Positions 32,217-42,939 of a stretch of 64,000 bases of DNA are shown here, piece by piece. How positions within the stretch are numbered: the stretch's first letter is position 1; every line of letters begins with the position of its first letter. This stretch comes from Agarophyton chilense. Lineage: Eukaryota; Rhodophyta; Florideophyceae; Gracilariales; Gracilariaceae. Made by a program: the position numbers and the translations under genes. The notes below the pieces were generated by a model. It searched no databases. It saw nothing but the letters and a program-made list of their open reading frames with translations, and had not been told where the DNA came from. Where the stretch lies: positions 868,001 through 932,000 of the forward strand of contig JARGXX010000010.1 in NCBI GenBank assembly GCA_030374765.1, read 5' to 3'.

Positions 32217-34256
32217 TTAGTTTTCCGGTTGCACCGGCTTATTCGCCTCAAAGGCGCCTCTTCCTACTGGGGTTCCGGGTTGTAACACTTCAGCATTCTG
32301 AGCAACCGGCTTGTCCGTCCGGCGCATTGGTGTCTGAGAAAACCAACTTTTGGCTTTCCAATACATGCCGGCCGGTACGCGGCTCCTTTCATCTTCTGAG
32401 AGTGCTTCATAATTCGTCATGATACGACTCAGATCCTTTGCAGGAAGAGTGCATTCTGCACTCAAATGGTGTTTTACATAACATGAATAACAAATCAAAC
32501 CGTCACGACGGTTGGTCAACATAGGTTGTGAACGGTATGCCGTGCGAGTATCCACCCATCCGGGTTTCCCGTTCTTAAAACCTCCTTGTGGTGGCACCGT
32601 ATAGGGACGGTACATAGGGCGACGGTCCTCCATAGCCATTAGGGCTTCCTCGTCCTGAGACCCCGAGTGTGGGAGATCCACTGTAGGTACAGAACAGTCC
32701 GTATATTCCATTAAATGGACCGCCTCCTCATGCGAGTCACTCCCTTTGGGTGCCAACGACGAATCTCGTGAGTCAACTGGAGATTCCAGATGTAGCAGTT
32801 TGCTGCGCTGATTAACTCTGGCGGAGATCTTCTCCTTACCCATTGAGGTTCCAAAAGCCACTGAACGACGGGGGCTACCACGCGCTCTGGCCGCGTCTCC
32901 TTCAGCTTTCGCAAACTGAACTAACTCCAAAAAGGAGACTCTTCTATGCTTCTCTCGATATCGAGCTACCAACGACTTGATGATCGGGTCCAGCCCGTCG
33001 ATGTACAAGGTAATCTTGTCCTCCGTCGAGTGGACGTTTCCACAGCGGACTGAAGATTTGTTAAGCCTTGAGCTGTACTCAGCTTCGCCCTCCTCAGGCT
33101 TTGGGGTTACATCCCTTAGGTCCAGGATCGCCTGACGTATCGCGTTTGAAGTCGCGTAACTGCGCAGAAAATACTGCACCGCCTCTGGCCATCAGGTAAC
33201 GCCGCCTTCATCGGCTGCCAATGATCCGCATACGGAACGATATTGCTTTATAGCAAAACCCTTCAGGAAGTGTGGTAAAGACACAAATGCCTGTGGTTCA
33301 CTCATCTCTAGAGTGTCTGCTTCGGCAACGAATCGAGTGAGAAACTCGATAACGAGAATGGGGGTTTTCCCATCAAATATTAAATCATTAAGGCCGATCT
33401 TCAATCGTTTGATGTGATCCTTCACCTTCGCGGTTTCGCGTCCTGAGCGCTTCTTGCTCTTCACCTTCAGACGGTAGTACCTGTAATTCAGGACCTTCCG
33501 ATAAAGCGGATTCGTGCACGGGAGCACCTTCAATCTTCTGTAAGGTGAGCCTTTTTTTCTCATTAACCACGAAGACGTGTTCTTCTTCCGAGATCGGGAC
33601 CTTCGATGACCATCATCACTGTCGTCGTCATCTGACGTATCTGAATCATCAGAATCATCAGTACTGGAACTGAAACCCTCCGTACTTGACGATTCATCAC
33701 TCGAATCACGTGCGGACTTCCGCTTCTTACGTCGTGACTTCGACTTCTTCGAACGAGCTTCCTCCAAAGGAGCTCCTTCCTCTTCCAGCACGACTGGTTT
33801 AGCAGCAGTCTGCGCATGAACTGCCGCCTCCAGGCGCTCTAAACGAGGGTTAACTCGAGTGAGGACTTCCTCTACATCCACGGTTAAGCCGGGTAGCGCA
33901 TCGGGCGTATTCCCGTACCTCTCCAGTAGATGGTTCAAATCCTCACGTAGTGTTTTCACTGATGCAGAGACCTGCTTCCCATCATCTTGACGAACGAGTG
34001 CTTGGTGCGCACTGCGTAATTGTTCGACATCAGAGATAAGAGCAGCGATATGCGATTCCAACGCAACCATGCGCACACGCGAAGCGCTTGACTCAGACTT
34101 GAGACGACGCACTTCCCTGCGCAAATCATCCTCTTCTTGAGGTCCTACGACCTCAGGGTCAACTACGGCTTCTGTGGTGGGCGTGACTGCCACTGCCACA
34201 GGGGCCGGTACATCCGAGAGATCTCGTTCATGATTCACCGAGCGTGAGCGCGACAT
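32217..34256 (-). pseudogene. Gypsy gag polyprotein with one TGA
   Basis: The frame of about 680 codons has an N-terminal coiled coil (residues about 45-105), a Ser/Asp-rich basic-acidic hinge, a capsid-like helical part (IKRLKIGLNDLIFDG, FLTRFVAEADTLEMSE) and a CCHC zinc knuckle (CYSCYVKHHLSAEC, CX2CX4HX4C) near the end. A single in-frame TGA at 33192-33194 interrupts it in GVT-stop-WPEAVQ. The related element at 43.3 kb encodes VTCWPEAVQ there, so the change is a TGC to TGA nonsense mutation. Confidence 0.85.
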
Positions 34257-34584
34257 CGCTTGACGATACAGCCGCTCTCCGGCTTCAACAGATGAGGCGA
34301 GCCTCGGTTTCGGGGTGGTCCCGCAGGACCGGGGCGACCAGTACTCGACTGGCTTCGGGTCTTCGGCATCCTAGACCAAACCTGAGTCCAGGTGCGTACC
34401 AAATGGTGTCTTTGACTTCTCGACCACGTGTTCAACCACGATGAATTCCGCAATTGCCGGAGGTGGTTCAATAAACAACAACTGTAGTGATTCCACTTCT
34501 TCCAAGTATCGATATCGATTCCACGTTCCAGGAACGAATTGTTCAGTGCAACTGACCACAGTGGTTCGAAGTCGGGAGACCACT

Positions 34585-35250
34585 TGTAGTATCCGCTCTA
34601 ACGGAGAGAGCAGACACCTGCGACAGCGTTCGGACTTCCGATGGGTCGCTTGCGGCGAAGGAAAAGGGGTGGTAGAGCTACAACACCAGCGAGCTGGAAG
34701 TGGGGTGTAAGGCCACTACTCGCCAGCGAGGGTGGACAGTGCAACTGTAAAACGTTGATGGAACGTAGGTACGAGACGGCTCGTGAAGTGGTTGGGGGCT
34801 GACTATCTATTATGGCTCGTTCGGATCTCCGGTTAAGGAATCCTAAGAGAGGAACAGAATGGTCATGATGCCCCTGTTGTCTCCTTTACTTGGAGTCGGC
34901 GCTCACTTCTGGTGCACTATATACTGTGTGCCAGGGTGAGTGCCCAAATAAATATATAAATAATACCCAGTGGTCAGCCACTTAGCCAAACCACTGTATG
35001 GGTATGGTCCCTAATGGACGTCTAGCTACAAAGGGTAGTAAAACCTGCCACGTGGATCGCCACTACATGCGCCGTTGCAAGCCAGTCCACGCGTGATACC
35101 ACGTGTTCCACTAATGTACCCTGCCTCCTGGCATCCTACGCGGTGTGCCGTTTCATATCACAAGTTTGATGACATCACTCACTTATGAGTTCCAACCGCG
35201 ACTTCGCGAAAAATCATCCTATCGGATTCCCGACATAGTAGAATACTACA
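34585..35250 (-). repeat. Gypsy 5' LTR (666 bp), same family as the solo LTR at 46.1 kb
   Basis: Ends TGTAGTATCC...GAATACTACA form short inverted repeats. The body is closely similar to 46097-46812, which has an extra segment of about 50 bp near 46590. After two bases (minus strand AG), TGGTCTCCCGAC could be a PBS pairing with a tRNA 3' end GTCGGGAGACCA. No target duplication matches across it (CCACT vs GGTTC), as expected for one LTR of a truncated element. Confidence 0.85.
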
Positions 35251-36845
35251 GGTTCGAACGCGTTGGTGGAGGTGGCGTGATCCTGTCATCGCCTTGAGAG
35301 TAAACCGGAATGAAAAACCGGAAAAAGGTCGCGCAGTTACCGACGGGGCCGCTCAACACCAATGAGGTCTCACACGCGGAAGCTTCCACCACGGACACAG
35401 GCCAACACCTCAATGGTTGTATCGACGCAGGCTCAGGCCCCACAGGCGCCAAGAGTCAATCCTTAAAAGGTAGACGAAACCTGAAAGGTCGAGAAGCCAG
35501 GAAACCTTCAGGGAAAGCCGGACAGCACGATTACGGTTGCGTCGCCGCCAATAAAGGGCAGCAACACCTGAAGGGTTGTCGAGCCGTGGGAAAGACCAGG
35601 CGGGACGGCGCGCGCAGGGACCTAGGAGGGAAATGAAGTTTGAGCAACCGGGAAAGGTGCGATACCAACTTGGTTAAACAGTGGGCTATGCAAAAGCAGG
35701 ATCGCAAGCAAGCAGAGCCACTACCGAAAAGGTGTCCGCGAGCGCGCTATTTACACTGTATTGCCCTCATGACAGTCCTTACCTGAATGGTTGTCGCTCA
35801 ATTCGTGCGCCGCCGTCGTCACGCGCCCTCCCTAACCGACACTGGCGCCGAGTTCTGAACCTCAAAGGATCGCGCGTCTCGCACCGTGAGCAACCGCCGA
35901 GAGACACCACTCCGATGCCCGCGTCGCTGTCGCTCGCTATACCATTATGGTTTGTTGGAAGGAGACACGGGGCGTGTCTCACGGATAGGAAGGGGGTCTG
36001 TCGTATATTGGCAGAAGGTCTGACCTTTGAGGTTGTCGATATACTACACTGACCTTGTAGGTGATGAATGCGAGGTATCATCGGCCATGCAGCTCCGGGC
36101 GAGCTACCATCTAGGTGTTGTCAGCCACGTGTAGTGTTGACATGTACCTTCTGGTTGAGTAATTGTTAGTACTTGTAATTGTAATTATATTTATATTAGT
36201 ACAGTAGTGGAGTGGCCACCTGGCACTGTAGCCAGTGCTGGCCAGGTCTCTGACACTAGGTCAGAGACCGTGCCTTGCTGGCACCTCCCGGGTGATCTGG
36301 AGAGAGCAGTCCACTGCATATAGAGAACTGCACCTCCCCCATCCTAATCTGATAAAGAGAGGCACCACTTGGGTCACAACTATACCTTTTGGTTCATTGT
36401 TTTTCAACTACCACATAGGCTTTCCCGCGCGTCGACGTTTACCATCGTTCACCTACACGGTATAGGCTAGTTGCCCCGCCGTTTGCCCCTGCGGGTTTTC
36501 ACGGTGTCCTGTAACCATCGAGGTTTATCACGTCTACCTTTTAAGGTTGAGCGTCATCACGCTCCCGAAACAAGACAGTAGCATACCGTAGAGGTGATTC
36601 TACGACACGGTAGAAGTTCATTGGTATTCAAAGTTTTGGCGCCGCAGCGCAATTCAGTCCCATGAGGCACCAAGCTTTCGCTCGCTAGCCAAGTATGTTC
36701 CGCTAAAATTTTTGCAGTTATATGATCTGGTGTTTGCTCCGCCAAATCTTCACAGAATTCTTTCCTTTTGCTATTAAGAACATCGCAGCAGTCATTCCGG
36801 CCGCTGAAGTGATGATTACAACCGTCTAATACTTCACACTTTCTT
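35251..36845. other. Non-coding stretch with irregular short direct repeats
   Basis: Variants of AACACCTGAAGGGTTGTCG recur at about 35403, 35478, 35562, 35779 and 35857 with irregular spacing. One plus-strand frame (35310-35636, 108 codons) includes several of them and is Gly/Lys/Arg-rich. No product recognised. The segment ends near 36048 in ATACTACA, the same terminal bases as the gypsy LTR ends, so part may be a related LTR. 36050-36845 holds nothing I can name. Confidence 0.4.
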
Positions 36846-37649
36846 TCATATTGAGACGCATTTCTGCGCTACAGCAACTTGCAGGATTACACCTGCAGTA
36901 ACGTCGTACGAAACAAGCATATACTGCCGTTTCATCAAATTTCCAACACTTACTTGGTCGTTACGCATGTTGCCCATCTCTGTTTTTACAGTCTGTATAA
37001 TGTCAAGAATTGTCTTTTGGTGCCCTGGGTTTTGCGCATTTAAACGTTTCGTTACATTATTTTTCTGTTCTACGGTGAGTGAGCCCACGATTTCTGGCAC
37101 GGAACGAAACGAGTATATTGCATATGGGAGTGGCAGAGGCTTTTGTATGTTCGTTGCCCGTCTTGGGACATATGAGCTATCTTCGATTGCATTTCCTGGT
37201 CTCCTGTAGTAAGCGCTCGTTCTAAAGAGAAAATTGCGCGCTCAACTATCATCTTTTCTTCAGTCGGTGATAGAATGGGTGTACGTCCTAGATAATGCTT
37301 TGTTGAGTGTAGAAGTTTGTTGAGTGTAGAAGTTTGTTGAGTGTAGAAGTTTGTTGAGTGTAGAAGTTTGTTGAGTGTGGAAGTTCGTTGAGTGTAAAAG
37401 TTTGTTAAGTGACTCATATCCGTCTTTGTGTAGCGCCGTTTTGATTCGATATATTGTTCGCATGCTTACTGAAGTTGCTGCAGCAACATCAGCGACTGTG
37501 TTGTGGGCTTTGATAAGGTCTGCGACTTTTTCGCGTCTCTTTTCAAAGTCTTCACGTCTGTTCTCGTCAGCCTTGAGTTTGGCTGTTTGCCTTCTCATTG
37601 ACAGAGGCATTTTAGTTCCGCGCTCATAGGACGTTTGCGGAATCCTCAA
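36846..37649 (-). pseudogene. Helix-turn-helix transposase-like remnant
   Basis: The N-terminal frame (from 37649) is basic and helical and carries an HTH-like segment (KVADLIKAHNTVADVAAATS, then VSMRTIYRIKTALHKDG), as in Tc1/pogo-type transposases. After the 17-bp minisatellite another frame reads YLGRTPILSPTEEKMIVERA, resembling the 'GR...L...E..I' second HTH of the same proteins. A third frame (37100-36846) is polar and helical. No DDE triad is visible, so the catalytic part is lost or unrecognisable. Confidence 0.4.
37299..37413. repeat. 17-bp minisatellite inside the HTH remnant, about 7 units
   Basis: Unit TTGTTGAGTGTAGAAGT repeats about seven times with few changes. Because 17 is not a multiple of 3, the minus-strand frame cycles through all three phases every 51 bp and encodes a 17-residue repeat. 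No stop occurs in the unit on that strand, so all three minus frames stay open. Confidence 0.9.
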
Positions 37650-38731
37650 AGAGGTAAAACTATGTCTCGTCGGAGATTCGGGAGCTCATTGTGAGCCTTT
37701 CTATACGCCCGACATATTGCCTGTTTGCAAAATTGGCTCTGCCAAATTGAGCCCAAATGAGTGCTAGCTGCTAAAGAACGATGCGCTTTGTAGTTTTATA
37801 CTCTTGCTGCATCATGGGACAAACAGAAGTCTGTTCTATTTCTGACTATGCTCCTCGTCGGATTCCCTCAACTATTGCGTATCACTAAAATGAGTGGGTT
37901 GATTGGTTCGCTTCGGAAGGGTGAAGAGCTGTGGACGGCTTGCTTGTAGGCGCAAGGTGCTGAGCATCAACGCGAACCTAAATAACATAGGGTAGATGTT
38001 GTACTAGCTGTGTGCAGAGGCTCTCGGCTTTGTTCTTGGGGGTTGCCTGGTGTTTCGCGTGAGCCTTGCGCTTAATGAAGGGGTGCAAATGCAACACCAG
38101 GACCGGAAGCCACAACAGCGAACCAAAGCGGAGGCAAGACTTCGGTGCACGACTTGATCTGACGCTAACGCAAGAGTGCCCCCGGCCGAGTGCAAGTGCA
38201 AGCCCGTGCAGATCGCCGTCTTCAAATTCTTTCCTACCGTTACATAAAAGCCATTTCCGAAGAACGTCTAATATCAAAAGCAGTAGCGAGAATTCCCCTG
38301 TCGCTAATCAAACATGAACCGTTCTGCACATCACCTCTCTTCCTCTGCTTTTTGCATTGCTTTGAAATCGATTCAGCTTGGCTTCTCTTACAATCTCGAC
38401 CTCCCATCGTAATTCTAACCAATGTACCTCGAATCTGCCTTCCACTGCCCTATTCCGAAGACACGGCAACATTTCCTTCAGATGTGCGTTCTTGTCAAGA
38501 CTCTCGTTGCGAGTGATTTAGATATTTCCCGCAAAGCGTTTTCTTTTTATGACTGACAACATCTACTTTCGTATGACTTTTCCCCAGTACATGAAATGTT
38601 TTCGACGATTTGGACAGGATAACTCTCCCACAGACTTGAGACCAAAAATTGCATTAACTCCAGAGTATGAGCTTCAGCGAGAGCTTTTCTATACAGACTA
38701 GCTTCACATCATAATGCGGATCCTCGCAGCG
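37650..38731. other. Upstream region of the bZIP gene, no other gene recognised
   Basis: Overlapping frames around 37978-38516 on both strands lack recognisable content. The last 100 bp are the bZIP promoter region. Confidence 0.5.
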
Positions 38732-38739
38732 TATATAAG
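38732..38739 (+). promoter_or_regulatory. TATA box (TATATAAG) of the bZIP gene
   Basis: TATATAAG lies 33 bp upstream of the uORF ATG and 152 bp upstream of the main ATG, so transcription would start just before the uORF. Confidence 0.6.
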
Positions 38740-38764
38740 ACCCGAGTTGCTCCGCAGACAACCG

Positions 38765-38887
38765 ATGTTCGCCACCACCTCCATCGGTCGGCGGACAAGC
38801 TTCAGCGACGAGAAGCCAAGAGAAGAAATCGAGAACCAAGGACTTCTCACGTTTCTTTGGATAAACCGCGACCCAAACCAGAGATGA
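38765..38887 (+). CDS. 40-codon upstream ORF overlapping the bZIP start
   Basis: The first ATG after the TATA box opens a 40-residue frame (MFATTSIGRRTSFSDEKPRE...). Its TGA overlaps the main ATG as ATGA (38884-38887). Overlapping stop-start arrangement suggests translational control by termination-reinitiation or by repression. uORFs are known controls of yeast GCN4 and plant S1-group bZIPs; similarity to those peptides is not evident. Confidence 0.55.
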   Translation: MFATTSIGRRTSFSDEKPREEIENQGLLTFLWINRDPNQR

Positions 38888-41317
38888 ATGGGTCGCCTTA
38901 CAACAACACGACCGAGGAGTATGAGGACTTGGTACCGACGATTGGAGAAGAGGACTGCGATTTATTCCCTTCCGGATCACATCAGCCCATTCCGGAAGAA
39001 GAGTTATTTCAGAAACCTCAACCTCTCAAGATTGGAGATGAGCACCTGGGCGACGCATACTACGACGCCCTCGCGAGCAGCAAAAGCTCAGAAGAAGAAG
39101 AGGAAGATAGCAGAGAGGAAGAAAATTTGGCCATGGAAGGAGGAAACGAGGAGGAAGCGGACGAAGGCAACACCGATGCTGGTATTGACTGCACCGGTGC
39201 AAAAGAGGCGATGCCACAAGAAGAGCGACAATCCGAATGTGACGGCGAAACGACCACTGATGATGAAGAGGGTGAAGAAGGAAATGGGCCCCATGAACCT
39301 TCTTCCTTTCCCACGGAGGAAGAGCTTTGCAGAGCCCCCGGTTATCATCCGACCGGCCAAGGTCAATATGATAGGGCCACGGTCAGTACCGGGGAGGATG
39401 TGGGTAAGAACGACGCGGCAGAACAAAGTACGCAGCCCGAACCTGTCGATCGGGGAACTGCAAAAGATAGCGTCGAGGGTGCTCTCGCAACCCCCCAGCT
39501 TCCCTGGGAGAGTCAACAAAGGCCGTCACATTTCCGTCAGAGGTATGAAGGCGTAAAGAATGTGGAAATGCAGGTGGACCTCTACGGTAAGCTAACTACG
39601 GCCACCAAGAGGGAGTTAGAACTACTAGAGGAAAACAAAAAAGAACTTGGCGAAGCGCAGACTGCCAAGGTCAACAACTCTGCGTCGCTTTCGGAGTTCT
39701 CAGTTCCTTTGGATAAGAAGTTAGCGGATGTTAATGCTGAAGTTCGTCCATACGCATCGCAGATTGCCACAGCGGCCTTACCAGGTGCATTCGGAAATAT
39801 TCTTCAAGCGCCATCGGAGGGTCTCTGCGAAGAAAAGCCGCCACTCAAGGCTGATGACTTTTTCATCCCATCACCTCTGAGGCCGGTCGCGACTCCTTCC
39901 GCAGTCTCGCAAGGACAGAAAGTGGTTGTGTCCTCGAGCGCAACACAGCGATACCGAGCACCTTTCTCGTCTCCCCCAAACCTGGAAGCACCGCAAACAA
40001 GCCAGTTAGCTCCACAAGTTCGCTTACCACAGGATGTCACGCATCACTGTGCCGCCACCGCGAGGCTTCATGTGCCCGGGAATCCACATGCGCCAGCACT
40101 CTTCCGCATTCAACAGCGGGCGACTTCCAATGACATAGTAGCCCCACCGCCCAGTGCTGCAAGAGATCTCGGAATGCGACCGCTGCCGATGAAGGGCAAA
40201 GCTTCAAGGGACAGGCAACGGAAGACATGCGAGAGGGTCGCGCAGGGAATTTCGGCAGCCAATGATGGCAGGCCGGTGGTCATGCAAGATGGTCGTCGGG
40301 TCCGGGTGACCAAGACACCGCGGCGCGACGCCTCGCATGTCCAGCCCTCCCGACCTCCCCTCTACCCCACAGAGCCCCCTTCTGCTGATCATGTCTCTCC
40401 AGCAAGCCCGATACCCCCTCAGGGTGTGGAGGAAAGTGACCACCAGATGCTCGTGAAAAGGGGGCAGCCGGGGTCTTCTGCAAGCCATACGGAACTCGAA
40501 AGGCTCTTGGAAACTTTCATAAGCCCGTTGCACCGACCCCCTCATGAGCACACAAACACCCGGGCGGTGACACCTGCCCCCGAAGAGAGACGAGTCCCTA
40601 CTCCTGCAAGCACGGTCATCCCCTCAAGCAAAAACGAAAACAGGACGACGCGTGGCCATGAATCTTCAAGAGGTGAGCAAGCGTCCCAAGGGGAAGAACC
40701 GGATATCGTAGCCGCGAGCCCCATGACACCAGCGACCGCAGGACGCAGATCCGTGAAGAGGAAGGTATGTGTTGCTAGCGTTCATCGTCTTTTTGAAAAG
40801 CTGTCCCCATCTTGTGCTTAGATTTCTGACCCCCCTTTTCTTTCCACGCCATATTTCCTTGATAACGTAGCACGAGTTGACGGCTGAAGAAAAACAGGAG
40901 AAGAAGCGTATTCGTGCGATGCGAAACAGGCAGTCGGCGGAAAAAAGTCGCCGCCGCCGTAAAGCGTATGCTACGTCGCTGGAATCGAACGTTCTAGACT
41001 TGCGCGGGAAAAGTCAGGAGTGGAGGCAAAGTTACCTCAGAGGACTGAGGCGGTTGTCCGAGATGCAACGGGACATAAAACAGTTGCACGGCGACCAGCA
41101 TCAAATTCCCACTCCGGTTATGCAGAATGTGGTGGATGTCGTGGGCAATATGGTTGGACGGTGCTCATATACATTCACGAGAGAGGAGCCAGAGGTGGAG
41201 CTCTGCAATATCGGTGAAGATCGGCATCGGAGAAGTCGCGGGCGTGGGGCACAAAGCGAGCCGGCGCTGCGAGCCGGTCAAATTAGGCGGGGCGGACGAG
41301 GCGGCCGTGGTGGGTAG
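38884..41317 (+). CDS. bZIP transcription factor, two exons
   Basis: Exons 38884-40764 and 40871-41317 join in phase 0 to give about 775 residues. Exon 1 starts MNGSPYNNTTEEYEDL and encodes a long acidic, disordered region (Glu/Asp-rich to about residue 130, Pro/Ser-rich after) suited to activation. Exon 2 opens with HELTAEEKQEKKRIRAMRNR, then QSAEKSRRRRKAYATSLESN. This is the basic region with the invariant Asn...Ser-Ala...Ser-Arg pattern that contacts DNA major-groove bases, followed by a leucine-zipper-like heptad segment (SLESNVLDLRGKSQEW...YLRGLRRL). The C-terminus is RGGRGGRGG-rich. The upstream frame also reaches TTG 38857, but ATG 38884 follows the uORF directly. Without splicing, exon 1 would read to a stop at 40821 and lose the DNA-binding domain. 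Confidence 0.88.
40765..40870 (+). other. 106-nt spliceosomal intron of the bZIP gene
   Basis: Donor AAG|GTATGT and acceptor ATAACGTAG|CAC flank a T-rich tract (CCCCTTTTCTTTCC). Removal keeps phase 0 and joins the acidic region to the basic region. Confidence 0.85.
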
Positions 41318-42061
41318 GGTTGGGGGGTCCACAAGGTTGATGTTGTTGATAGGAGTACTCTAGGTTGGTGCAATCTTTAACTAAACGACTGATTGTGATG
41401 ATAGACTTGACCCTTGAGCGCGTTTCAATCAAGTCGTTCGATGTAGCTGATGATTAGTTTCGAGATTGGTACGGGCTCCGCGAGGTTGACGCTAGTGGTG
41501 CACTAATCCGCTCAGAAGGGAATCAAATTACGATTGATGAAACGCTGATGGTGCCCCATGCTTCGAAAACTTCCTTCTGGCCCCGTCTTGTGAATTTGAT
41601 GGTGGCGGTTCGCTCAGCTGCGCTAGGACAAATGACAGCATTCCAGAATCCCCACCAAGAAGCTCTCAATACAATGGATCATGCTCGTTTCAGAAGCATG
41701 AACAGACCCATTCTTCCTGCAGGTCGCCACTGATGGTGAAAAGAGCGTGGTTGAGATAGATACCGGGCTTTGCACCGGGCTTGCAGGATGCACGGTTCCG
41801 AGGTGCTTTCCAGGACAGGGTGGACTGAGATGGGGCACGTTGCGAGAGGAAGACGTACAATCCGCGAGACAAATATGAACACCCAAGCTAAGAGCATCTC
41901 TACCAGAGTTTCTATTCGCTATTTTTGTACTACACGTGTGTGTCTTTAATTGGGTAGCTATAGGCTCCGAAACGGTTACAAAACCATACGAGTGACAACT
42001 CGACCGGAAGTGATCCCGTATTCAGTATCTACCTGTTCAGAAAGGGTACTTCATCTTCAAC
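41318..42061. other. Intergenic, no gene recognised
   Basis: Several overlapping short frames (41548-41897) without recognisable content. Confidence 0.5.
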
Positions 42062-42932
42062 ATGAACTTCTTGCAAGAAGACTCCAGCGATGACGAAAAC
42101 GTTGCATATCTCCTCGCAACAGGTATACTGCCTGGAATAGAAACCAACGACAAAAAATCTTCACAAAGAAGTTTTATACGAGGAAAACGTCCGAACATTC
42201 AACGTGATTTTGATGGCGCCGCTCAACGAATTTACAACGACTACTTTGCTGTAGACGCTAGATATGACCAAAAAGCATTCCGTAGACGCTTCCAAATGCC
42301 AAGAGATGTTTTCTATAAAATATAAACGGCGGTGGTGGGCTAAAATGTGTTCGTTCGAAGAACTGACGCAGCCCGCAGACAAAGAATTTATCCTATGCAG
42401 CGTATGGCTGCAGCACTGCAAATGCTAGCGTATGGTGTCGCAGCAGATGCTTTGGATGAATATCTGCAAATTTCCAAAGACTCAAATTTGCTTTCTCTAA
42501 AGCCATTTTTCAAAGCCAATTTGGAGCTGAATATCTTCGGGAATCTACAGAGAAGCATTTTCGTTGATTAATGGCACTCAATGCCGCTAGAAGGTTTCTT
42601 GGCTGTCTGGGGTCTATTTTTTTCAACACTGGGAATGTTAAAACTTCTCAGGGGCATGGCTTGGGCAGTGCAACGGCAAATATAAAAGCTAACTATTGTT
42701 CTAGAAGCCATCAGTGATGGAGAGTTTTGTGTATGGCACGCATTCTTTGGGCGCCCGGGATTTCTTTAGGACATCAATATTTTGGAACGCTCTCCAATAA
42801 TAGAGAGAATTATAGCAGGAGAGTTCCTCTCTTCTTTCAAATATGAGTTCAATGGTATATAGTGGGCAATGCCGCACTAAATTGCAGATAGAATTTATCC
42901 GGACTGGGCCACGTTCCTCATGCTCTAAGCAG
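42062..42932 (+). pseudogene. Harbinger-like (plant-transposon PF04827 type) transposase relic, cut by gypsy sequence
   Basis: Over three or more frames the relic reads AAQRIYNDYFAVDARYDQKA, FRRRFQMPRDVFYKI, FVRRTDAARRQRIYPMQRMA, AALQMLAYGVAADALDEYL, then after decay TIVLEAISDGEFCVWHAFFG and DINILERSPIIERIIAGEF, and finally RIYPDWATFLML near 42925. This is the ordered signature of the PIF/Harbinger clade annotated in plants as 'ALP1-like/plant transposon protein', distinct from the copy at 7 kb. It stops abruptly where gypsy gag sequence begins, so the retroelement probably joined or inserted here. The continuation was not found after 50.2 kb. Confidence 0.8.
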
Positions 42933-42939
42933 TCAACAG

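Larger units (their letters stand above)
30970..35250 (-). mobile_element. Ty3/gypsy element, 5' LTR and gag-protease, truncated before RT
   Basis: On the minus strand: LTR (35250-34585), a possible PBS, gag (34256-32217), protease (31992-31045) and then a degraded match to the pre-RT linker ending near 30970. RT, RNase H, integrase and 3' LTR are missing. Protein order and sequence parallel the plus-strand element at 43-50 kb, so the two are relatives. Confidence 0.88.

Noticed and set aside
34560..35262. tRNA genes, from B-box-like GGTTCGAA at 34565 and 35251 on both sides of the gypsy LTR.
   Set aside because: No cloverleaf can be drawn: distances to CCA and to an A box are wrong and flanking arms do not pair.
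39026..40551. Several minus-strand frames of 60-140 codons.
   Set aside because: Shadows of the acidic bZIP exon 1; composition mirrors it and no motif is present.
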